Part shown: piece after piece, positions 14,392 to 23,405 of the stretch | Position numbering within the stretch: position 1 is the stretch's first letter | How the letters are laid out: every line of letters begins with the position of its first letter | DNA from: Xylogone sp. PMI_703 | Taxonomy: Eukaryota > Ascomycota > Leotiomycetes | Assembly (NCBI GenBank): GCA_021399445.1 | Contig: JAJTUQ010000005.1 | Span: 2,604,001-2,668,000, forward strand | DNA: 64,000 nucleotides | Direction: 5' to 3' | Made by a program: the position numbers and the translations under genes | Notes under the pieces: model-generated | Told to the model about the DNA's origin: nothing | Databases searched by the model: none | What the model saw: the letters and a program-made list of their open reading frames with translations, nothing else

Positions 14392-15512
14392 GGTAAAATT
14401 ACACAGGTTGTTCTATTAACGAGGCCTGGGTGAGCTTACGGTGGAGACTGCTGTTATAAATAGCGCGCCGTCAGCACAAACAAGCAACCACTGTGGCTCT
14501 CTCTCCATCGCACTATTTGACTGACCTCTTTCTACTTCGATCCAAACAGCCATGCTAGTGGCTCAGATCGTGACAGCTTCGGGCTGCGACGTTGTGGCTG
14601 AGTTGTTTACTCGCATTGCAGAGTGCCAGCACGGTAGTTCCAGTATTATACTGTATTTCTTAATTGCTGGACCACGAGGTTGGACCAACTGGGTGTTTGT
14701 TTTGATTCACGGACTAATCATTTGATGTACCATGTAATCCAATTACTGAGAGGAGAGTCAGTGGGTTGAGGTTCGAATGCCACCATGCTTGCCATCCACG
14801 CTGTACACGAGACGTTCCAACTACTCGACCACCGAATACGGCAATTAATTCGGAAGCTAGAAGTGAAAGCGCCCTAGATCTTCGTTCGGCTAACGGTATG
14901 AGAATGTAATAGCAATAAGCTTACCTGGCTAATGCTGGACTGAGCTTTTGTGTTGCCCCTGAATCACGAGATGATGGGGCCTCATACAGAGCAGTGCCAT
15001 CTACTGTTGTATGTCGCCGAAGCCCTCTCTCAATCGGATACGGTACATGGCTCTTCTCCGAGTGCCACAAGGCTACATATTCAAGAGGCTGGACTGCAAA
15101 TCACTGCTTATTTTCCTCATTATTCTGGAGTATTACTGCATCAGACCGTCGCGCTTCGGCCGGCGGACACCGCTTTTGACCGTCGAGACCGTTGCACTAA
15201 AAATGGGCGACAATTCGCGACGCATAGACGGGGCTGACTAATACTACAGCAACTAACCACGAGCCAGTGCCGGTCTAGCAAGAGCAGGCTCAATCCTCCT
15301 TACCATCACCTGTGCTGCGTTGCCAAGGCCACCATAAAGTTGAATGGAATCATGCCTGCCTTATGCAGCTGAATATCTACCTCAATAATCATACTAGCGT
15401 TAGAGTGCTACAGTATTATACGGGGTACCGGCACTGCCTATCAGATTTTGCCATTTCTGCCACTGTATGTGTATGTTCACACGAGCCGAGTAATAACGGT
15501 CTAGAAAAGCCC
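14392..15512. other. Intergenic region between divergent genes
   Basis: About 1.1 kb, with promoters of the membrane protein (TTATAAATA region near 14455-14463) and of the regulator gene. Overlapping short frames at 14950-15241 have no family likeness and are not called. Confidence 0.4.
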
Positions 15513-17154
15513 ATGGATCGTGCCATACGAAGACGAAAGACGAGGCCTGGTCTCGAGTTCATTCTAGTTTCTGGCTCAAATATCTCCGGAGATGCTGAGA
15601 CCCGCAAGCGCGTCCGCAGTCATGTACAGGCCGATTACCGCCAGCGCAATCCGAAGCCAAAGAAGAATAACAAAATCGAACTTGAAGTCAGGCCCCTATT
15701 GGATGGATATGTTGACGGTACAGGGTATCTTTCCAATGGGTACCATGCAGATTTATACATATCCCCGTCGCTACTCACCAGTTTAGACGCCAGTCGCTCC
15801 GATCCCTTCATGTCCTTCCCCGTTAAGCAGGACTACCGCTCCCGTCAGCTTTGGGACCACAGTGAGTGAAGGAAACCTGAGCTACTTTAACTTTCTGACC
15901 AATTGAAAATTAAATTATAGTTTACGATGGTACCTGCATACTGTTCCGTACCATACGAGAAATTGGCTTCGTCAACATCGCCAGAGAGTCAATCGCTCTC
16001 AACCAGTTGCTCTCTGTTTCCTCATGGCACCTTGAGAACCTCCACGGAAATGACTTCAGTGTTGATCATTGTAAATACGCTGTTGTAGCTACAAAATCCT
16101 TGCAAGAGCGATTAGGAGATCCGGCTCGTGCTACTACTGATGAAGTGATCACAACCGTGTTGGTATTTGCTTGCTATGCCGTAAGTAGTCAGGATTGTCA
16201 TCTTGGTGGCATGACTGCTGACTGATAGTGGTAAGGTTGTTACCGCGGATTTGCAACTCTTGAACATCCACTTTGATGGCCTAGATCGAATCCTCCATCA
16301 GAGAGGAGGCATTAGCTCTCTAGACCATAATCCTGTTCTCAGAATAGTTCTATACTGGTTAGAATATCAAAGTATGCGAACATCCCAGCTTTAGCTAATT
16401 AATTCACAGGATGGATTTATATGGCAGCTTTGAATATGACCTAGTCCCTCGGTATCCTCAACCAATCAATATCCTTCGTGCACACAGGAAGTTTGCCTTC
16501 CCCACTTGTCAGTTTGATATAGCCACCATACAAAACAGATTAGAAGATAACGAAACCATTTCCCAAATTGTCCAAAGTCTCGAAGAAGTCGATGATACTA
16601 TAGCCACTAGAGTAGCCGCCTCCAAAAATATATGGAAAGAACCCTATACTGCTGGCTTCTACCTAGCACCAGTTCTCCATGATCTTCTCAGCATTCCCCG
16701 GTGTTCAACGGCGGACAACTCGAATATCAAAATGAGAGAGTGCTTCAGACTAGCCGCTATCCTCTACGTAAGCCAAATCCGCCAAAAGTTCAGCTTTTCA
16801 GTTACAGCCGCTGTTTCATACGCATCAAAATTATACTTCTTGCTGAAAGAGATGGAGGATTTCGAGACCTGGAGAGAATCGAGTAAATATCTGGTGTGGA
16901 TCCTGGCCGTTGGGGCATGCTGTACCTTCCTACCGGTATATTTACGGCACAACTTTGCCGACAGACTGGCTGTGTTAGCAGAAGTTTTGGGCGTGGTGGA
17001 ATTTTCAGACATAGAAGAGCTCATCACGAGTATGCCCTGGTGCAAGGAGGTTTTCGGTTCACCTTTGGAGGAGTTAAAAGCTGTGATGTCGGATGGGTCA
17101 CAATTCACAGAGCAAAATGTATACGCTAGTTGTCTTCATTATCCTACAGTGTAA
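15513..17154 (+). CDS. Fungal-specific transcription factor domain protein (no zinc cluster visible)
   Basis: Four exons, 15513-15861, 15921-16180, 16236-16357 and 16410-17154, give 491 aa in phase. The N-terminus has no Zn2Cys6 motif. It begins with basic MDRAIRRRKTRPG and continues with EFILVSG and RKRVRSHVQADYR, the opening seen in a large set of fungal regulators or regulator-like proteins that carry only the helical Fungal_trans_2/DUF3468 region. The rest is helical: FVNIARESIALNQLL, LQERLGDP, YWMDLYGSFEYDL, PTCQFDIA, then a helical C-terminus ending LEELKAVMSDG. The third intron uses a GTTAGA donor and restores YWMDL, the usual (Y/C)W-D-G block. Presumably nuclear; targets unknown. It may modulate neighbouring genes rather than bind DNA directly. 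Confidence 0.72.
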
Positions 17155-17660
17155 TAACAGTACAATTTATATAGGGCACTGTATTCTCAGCATTCTGCCG
17201 ATAGTGACATACGATAACACTAGAAAGCGTAAGCTGGTATCTGCGCACTTCCTCTACCAATATTACGCATGTTAAATTTTAGACTATCAAGGCTCCTTCG
17301 GAATCTTGGTGTTAAATCGAGAGCTTAGTCAACCTAGATGACAGACAGATAGCTAACTACGCCAACAAGCTAGTAAGAGACACCATTATCTAATCGTTCT
17401 ATATTTATACCTTATAAAGCATCAATTTATAACTTCCAAGCTAACAAATGATCTTTTAGATGGTAGTCCATCAACCAAACCCAGTTCCAGGATCTGTATA
17501 CCTTATAATAGGGTGTGCTCCATCTTATAAGAACCATAATACAATAATTCCAGAAAGCTTTAAAATCGGTTTGAAAGATTCAAATATCTCCTAAGAATCT
17601 AAAAGCCGTGATACCTATACAAGCACATTCCATGCATCCATGAACTAAATACCGAGTTAA
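17155..17660. other. AT-rich convergent spacer
   Basis: No gene recognised; separates the regulator and aldo-keto reductase 3' ends. Confidence 0.4.
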
Positions 17661-18830
17661 TCATTTCTTCTCATAATACACCTCCCTCACTGCCTTTAGA
17701 TTATCTATCGGCGCCTCATCCTTCACCATCTCCCATAACTCATCCATCCTCTTAACCACCCAGTCCTCCAACAGTCCCTTCTCCACTTCCTTCAGCACCT
17801 CCTGTACCCGCTTTCCATGACTCGCTCCCAATATCATCTCATCCCCCAGCTCGCCCCTCAGCGCTCCATGCCATCTCACCCATCGCAGCGCCAAACCTAC
17901 TCTCCCTGCTCCACTCTTCTCAGCCAATTCGCCGTATTGCTTGAGCATCTCGAGGAAGACCGGCTTGTAGAACAAGCGTCTGTGGACTTCTCCCGATGGT
18001 GTGTTGGGATCCCAACGTCCGGCGACACCGCCTGTGATTTGCTCTGGGGTTTTGGCAAGGAATCCAGCTGCTAAAGGGGAGTAGGCCTGGATTGAGAAGC
18101 CGAGAGATCGCAGGGTGGGGAACAGAAGCATTTCGTTAAGACGCACAACGGGAGAGTAGGATGCTTGGTAAACGGATGGGAGGACCATGTTGTTTTCCTT
18201 TGCGTAGTTGTAAAGAGCAAGGACCTGGTCAACTGAGTGGTTTGAGACGCCCCACTGCATTCATCGTATTAGTACAAATTCTCCAACAGGACAGGATTAT
18301 AATGATTCCTCCATTATTCTCCCAATGTTGCTACAAGAGGGAATTAGTAAACTCACTTTCTCAAATCGCCCTTCGTCATAAAGCTGCTGCATAGCCTTCA
18401 CCTTTTCCGAGGCGGGGACTCTATCATCAGGGACATGCAGAAGGTAGACGGACACCTTGTCAACTTTCAACGCTTTGAAGCTGGCACTTGCGCTATCAAG
18501 GATGACCTGTGCAGTCTGGCCATCTCCAGGACTCAGTGCCGAGTTAGAATCTACTTTTGTGCAGATCGAGAATTCGGTGGCAAGGTTTTTATTGCCGATG
18601 GCGGTTTCTGAAATTCCCAGTCCCTATTTTTAACCGTAAATAATTTATCCAATACGATTTGAAGTAAGGGGTTTTTGGGAACGTACATACGATCGAGCAG
18701 TGTCAAGTCTGGTGATTTTATACTGCTTCATCAGTGAGACTATCTCGTCGACTTCCTTTCCACTTTCAGATGTTGTATCCCATGTGTGAGTGCCAATGGC
18801 TAAACTGAGAGGTTGTCGATCACCAGCCAT
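17661..18830 (-). CDS. Aldo-keto reductase (aflatoxin-aldehyde reductase / AKR7-like)
   Basis: NADPH-dependent carbonyl reductase, cytosolic (alpha/beta)8 barrel. Exons 18830-18687, 18623-18357 and 18254-17661, 334 aa. The catalytic tetrad is complete: Asp and Tyr in LDTARSY, Lys in CTKVD, His in YLLHVPDD. WGVSNHSVDQV, YQASYSPVVR, AYSPLAAGFL and the late ILGASHGKRVQEV phosphate-binding block fit the AKR7/AKR8/AKR13 branch. Introns: 18686-18624 (GTACGT) and 18356-18255 (GTGAGT), both phase 0. Substrate unknown; such enzymes reduce aldehydes and dialdehydes. Confidence 0.9.
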
Positions 18831-19477
18831 TGTGTCGTACTTGAATTTTCTTTAAATGAAGATAGTTTCTAAGATGGTTTGATTTGATATCTGGACACTA
18901 AACTATATCAATTCTCATCCTCTTCCTACGTATCGTTACTTATATATACCGACAAGGCTTTCTGGTAATGCTGTAGAAGCCTTACCGTTTTGGGATATTA
19001 TTTGTCTAGGCTGAGTGGCTGCCACTCGTGATTTGTCACCCACCGCCCACAGTTATTTGTCTTCAGTTTGTCGATTCTACAATCCGTGGCTTTTAGAGTT
19101 TCTGATTATCAATACTTAGTTTTTGCGACTCATGCACAGAGTTTGGAATCTGGTGCAGCAGTTTTACTCTCGAGATTCACGTTCCGGCCGATACGGCCGA
19201 TAGCTCAATATTTTGCATTGGCTCTCGGCCGGAACATTTATTATTCGCTAACCTGCAATAGTAGGCGCAATACGGGACATCATTGCTACGGAGGTTTTCA
19301 GCTGTAGACTCCATTACCTACATGGGTGCAGCCTGCGGCTCACATGAAGCCTTCGAAATGGGTTGGATAATAAGAATTTTGTGAAAAGGGGGGTTTTTTG
19401 GTTGATGGAAATTGACAAAGTTTTACATATGTTGTACAGTCTCTCAAATAAGATATATATAAAATACATACAGCATA
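18831..19477. other. Intergenic, with an 11-bp inverted repeat
   Basis: Promoter of the aldo-keto reductase at the left. GTTCCGGCCGA at 19181-19191 is perfectly inverted at 19225-19235, around a spacer that itself contains CGGCCGAT. It could be a regulatory-protein site or a decayed element end. Confidence 0.35.
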
Positions 19478-19904
19478 ACGTAAATCCCTGTTCAAGCGAA
19501 CACCCCATTCTAACGAACACTGAAATTTACCGCAAAATTGAGGAAATTCAACTTTTGATATCTCAACAACGAGGGAATTCTATTTAATCAAATTTTGTTA
19601 TTCTTATATCTACTTGATAATAAATATATGCACAAATTTTTATGCTGTTAGAATGTGTAATATATGTTGTACAACAAAATAGATTTGAATAAAAGGTCCA
19701 AATGTTAACTTGGCAGCATTATAAACATTTTGAGAGCAAAATAACCAAATAATTGAAATTAATTCATAATAGATAATCCCCTTCTAATGTGTCTTCCCTC
19801 AAAATTCTATGGTTGTTAAGATATTAAAAGTTGAATTTCCTCAATTTTGCGGTAAATTTCAGTGTTCGTTAGAATGGGGTGTTCGCTTGAACAGGGATTT
19901 ACGT
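19478..19904. mobile_element. MITE of Tc1/mariner type, 427 bp
   Basis: Near-perfect terminal inverted repeats. The left arm starts ACGTAAATCCCTGTTCAAGC at 19478, and its reverse complement ends at 19904. The identical part is about 80 bp (to about 19556 on the left, from about 19825 on the right), with weaker pairing further in. Each end is flanked by TA (19476-19477 and 19905-19906), the target duplication of Tc1/mariner elements, and ACGTA ends are common in Fot1/Pogo-like fungal elements. The interior is AT-rich with no transposase frame, so it needs a transposase in trans. High arm identity suggests a fairly recent insertion. Confidence 0.85.
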
Positions 19905-20870
19905 TATATTGTTTCTCCGTATTGACTTGTAAACGAGCACGGTGTTATCATTATAGCAGTGCACGTGACATCGAATGAGTCCGGAAAATGTAGAAACTGA
20001 AGTCCGAACCCACTCCCCTCTCTCTCTTCGAAACTCCTCTCTGAGCTTTCAGCTCATTTCGAAGGCATTACTACTTACAGTGGTCAAGTACGCTATATTT
20101 CTAGGCCTGATTCCCCTGTAACTTTAGGCAATAGTAACTCATACAGTGGTTGCCTCCAGGCTACTAACCCCCTGAGTCATAGCCTGTTGCCTTTGCCTAC
20201 AGGCTACAGCGTATCTGCCTACAGGCAGTTACCTGCTACTACAACAGTTCTTACCCCACCAGAATCAGCGATACGGCACCTATTTAGAGGTTCGCTAAGT
20301 CAGTTAAAACAAGTATTTTGAGACAAAGATGTGCACTTCTTTCAAAAACCACTGCTCAGCCTAGCCGAATTCTACCGATCTCTAGTTCAGGTTTCGATTT
20401 GTCGTCCATTCAAGCACCGACTCCAATCTCGTCTTGCTATTACCAATGACACAGATCAGAATCAGAACCTGATAATTCCTTGATAATATAGCATAGCCTA
20501 GAAGATGTGTACATTGTTCTTCCACCCTATTTCCCATATTTCTTCTGGAAAGCAATCAAGGCATTTGCAATGCTCAAATGAGACCTAGGGTTCCCATCCC
20601 CAATCGTATGCGTCCGCATCATCTAAATTTCAGCCACCAGGTAAGCGAATTATTCCCCGTCATGTGAGTATCCACAAAGAAATAGTGTTGCTGCCTAAGT
20701 TGCAAGGCTTACCAGTATTCACCGCCCAACCGGACAGCCCCCTCAACCGGACACTCCTAGTATCTGTCTTATTTTATAACTTAATGCCTGAATTACTGGG
20801 AGTGTCCCGAAAATGCTAATTACAGTAACTGCAAAATCCGTGTCGGGCTTGGATATTCCCTGATTTAATA
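19905..20870. repeat. Degenerate repeat-rich intergenic DNA
   Basis: Non-coding. Contains one copy of a dispersed motif (20037-20069, second copy at 28543-28575), three near-identical hairpins built on GCCT-N-CAGGC (about 20152-20161, 20195-20204, 20217-20226) and an imperfect 14-bp inverted repeat (20749-20762 with 20794-20807). Looks like a graveyard of small elements. Confidence 0.5.
20749..20807. repeat. Short imperfect inverted repeat
   Basis: GGACACTCCTAGTA at 20749-20762 pairs with TACTGGGAGTGTCC at 20794-20807 (13 of 14 positions), loop 31 nt. Could be element ends or a hairpin; no open frame here. Confidence 0.45.
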
Positions 20871-20982
20871 TCACCTTCCTAAAGTCCATATCCAAAAAAG
20901 AAGTCGGCAGGCAAAGGCTAATGGCATTATCTCGGTGGCCAATTTCATCGACGTTTCTGTCATGATTTGGAATATTTTTGGC

Positions 20983-22190
20983 CTAGTGTGCTTTCGTCGT
21001 AGGGAAAAGTTCGTCGTGCTGTCCTCCGCGCGCATAAAGTGCGTGTAGCAGGTGATCCGATCGTGGTGCGAATGACTTGTGGCAGCACGGGCATTCTGCT
21101 TCGCGGATGCTGCCATTAAAGTTGCCGATAGGCGTGTTTTGAAGGCAATGAGGACATTGCGCCTCAAGTTCGAGGAGACTAGGATACTGCTTGGTGCGAG
21201 TGCGCCATTCCTCGTCTTGCCGATCTTTATATGCTTGCCGCTCCGTATCACTCAGATCATCCTCGAGCCAGTACACATCGTAGAAGCGCACGCGAGTCGT
21301 CTCTGATGAAATGTAAGTGGGTCAGGATCACACTTGTACAAGACGACAGCATGTCCGTCGTTATCTATGCGTTGCGAACGGCACTCTTTCATGTCATCGG
21401 GCATGAGCACAAGACCACGAGTCCCTTCTTCCTCAAAGAACATTTTAAACGTGTCCCAACCTTCACCTGTGAGATAGAATGCTGTTAGAACTGGACGCCG
21501 GCGTAGCACCGCGTGGCATGCTCCCTTTTCATCAGTTTGGCAGAACTGGAGTGGAGGATACCATTGGGCTGCCTTCTCTAGGAGTTTTTCAATAGTCTAG
21601 CGACCATCAGGTCGGAATTCTTCTAAGATATGTTCTTTGATTTCTTCGATGCTGGGATACCCTTTCTCGCGACCTTCAATGCGAATGAGCGCCATGTTAA
21701 TAACTGCAGCAGTAGCGAGCGCATAGCAAATCTTTTCCTCTTCCTTTGATGTTGGGCAAGAGTAGGGAGGCTGATCCCAAGCCTAAAGCGCCAATTTCCG
21801 TGCATCTCGCGCAGAGTGGACTGATAGTACTCGTGTCTCCGACGTAGGTCATTCCGTGACTCTTTAAGTTCAAGATATTTCGCTGATCCTGTGGATGCAT
21901 TCATTGCTCTAGCGATGACAAGGCAGTACGATTGCAACAGGACATAGTTCCAGAACATATAAATAAAAAGGAAAACACGTCCATGAGAATTTTGCGGCCA
22001 GCCGGATTCAGGCATTGCAATTTCGAGGTCGTAAGCTGAAGGTCTGTTCTGGACGTTTTCCCAAGCATCCTGATAGGGACCAGTGCCCAGATCAAAACTC
22101 TCCTCATCCTCAAGACGCATGTCGTCCGAAACGTACTCTTCAGATGGCTGATTGCTTTCTTGAGTTGCACCGACAGTGAAAGCCAGACGA
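20983..22190 (-). pseudogene. Decayed gene with CxxC zinc-ribbon, family not identified
   Basis: Protein-like segments in successive minus-strand frames suggest one broken gene. From 5' to 3': an acidic start (DARLAFTVGATQ to GTGPYQDAW), YYQSTLREMHGNW, then in another frame PPYSCPTSKEEE, ICYALATAAVIN, IRIEGREKGYPSIEEIK. Next come EKLLEKAAQWYPPLQF, LRRRPVLTAFYLTGEGWDTF and GLVLMPDD, and after a further shift FYDVYWLEDDLSD, WRTRTKQYPSLLELEAQ, and a probable zinc ribbon (CPHC, then ECPCC 17-19 residues on). It ends near HALYARGGQHDE. In-frame TAG codons precede AWDQPPYS and TIEKLLEK. I do not recognise the family. Some joins could be introns rather than frameshifts, but I could not fit splice sites. 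Confidence 0.5.
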
Positions 22191-22208
22191 GCGTCAACAA
22201 AATTGGCG

Positions 22209-22927
22209 AATCGACCCGTTTGGGATTTACGGAAGATATGATAAAAGCATTCGTAAATTTCTGCCATCTCTGCCGTTCATTTGCTCATTCTGACCAATGC
22301 TTCGAGCCTCGACGAGAAAGCTAACATCATCAACATTATCAAGTATCAGCATCCACTCTCTCTTATTGTCGTGTAGCCAGTGGTGCACAAGCTGGAATAT
22401 ATTGGCCTTTGGATTCTGCCGCCCGTAGATCTCGGCACACTCTGCAATATCTCGAAAGCTTTGCTCGAAACGTGCTGCATTGCTAGCATGGATCCAGAAA
22501 ACCCATCTATCAGGCCATTTCTCACGAATTCGGTAGGCGCATTCGATAGCAACTTGTGACTTCCTTCTCAGCTGTCAGCAGTCCGAACTGAAGTATGCTG
22601 GTCAAAGCCGTTTTCACACTTACCCGACACCGCCGAGGCCGACAAATGCAGTCCAAAAAATCCTAGAGCACCACATCTTTGACGAATCTGATCAAGTATC
22701 TCTTCACGGCAAACGAAATCGGGATTGCGATGGAACGGGACGGTGGATGTCGGGTTCGGTGGAGTCTCTGGTCGTTATAAGCGTGGCCTATGTTAGTGTC
22801 CGCCCCCTTGGACCTCTTACAGTATAAGCTTACTGGGAGGAGGATGGAAGGAAGCATGGACGTGTCCATAAATAAAACCAACTTGGAAGTCGGAGTTATG
22901 ATCCTCAAAATTATTCGCGGATGCCAT
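22209..22927 (-). pseudogene. NB-ARC STAND (NLR-like) NTPase, N-terminal fragment
   Basis: Start ATG 22927 encodes a short N-terminal segment (NSDFQVGFIYGHVHASFH), the sort of short motif found ahead of NB-ARC domains in fungal STANDs. An intron with GTAAGC donor follows, then VPFHRNPDFV and EEILDQIRQRC. The P-loop GLGGVGKSQVAIE is rebuilt across the intron 22623-22564. Then come AYRIREKWPDRWVFWIHAS, ARFEQSFRDIAE and Walker B-like MLILDNVDD. Three faults: a frame change in a T6 run (22654-22661) between the REEILDQ block and the P-loop, TAA at 22229-22227 where relatives have Gln (SYLPQ), and loss of likeness after PNGSI, so the rest of the NTPase and the repeat domain are absent. Fungal NLRs are involved in self/non-self recognition. 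Confidence 0.75.
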
Positions 22928-23405
22928 AATGGCAGAAATTGATGAAGTGCTTGAAATGGTTGAAGGGCAGAAAAGCGATGAGGCTGGCGGGCTGAATTCG
23001 CTCGCATTCAGCTATCGCAGGTGACCAGTTCCGAAGAAGAGACTCAGCGAGGCTGCCTTAGTGCGACCATGCAGAACGACCATGATCTAGCCTTGTAATA
23101 TCAGCTGCGCTGTTCTGAAGCTGTTGTCAAGAAAAACCGCACTCTAGTTCCAGTTCTGAGCCATGATGAAAGTCTCGTCGAGTTATTAGAAAAGAGTAAT
23201 TCCTGGCGCTGGAACAGCAATCTCTTCTGCCCAGGAAGCAGGCAGAATACACGATGTCGCCGCCATTCTCTAAATATGGCTAGCTGATCGCCCAGTTGGT
23301 ACGTTTCTCTGCAATGTCTACCACAGGCTTATGCCCTTTGACGTATAATCAGTAATCCGAGATAATGTTGCATACTGAGCAGAATCAATTTCAGCTTGTC
23401 CCTTT
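22928..23405. other. Intergenic spacer
   Basis: Lies between the STAND remnant start and the HET gene stop. No feature recognised. Confidence 0.35.

Noticed and set aside
14764..14790. tRNA T-arm lookalike (GGTTCGAATGCC)
   Set aside because: No matching T stem, acceptor stem or A box nearby.
16358..16409. Frameshift in the regulator gene at a GTATGC donor (16372)
   Set aside because: A donor at 16358 (GTTAGA) gives a clean in-phase splice and the conserved YWMDL block.
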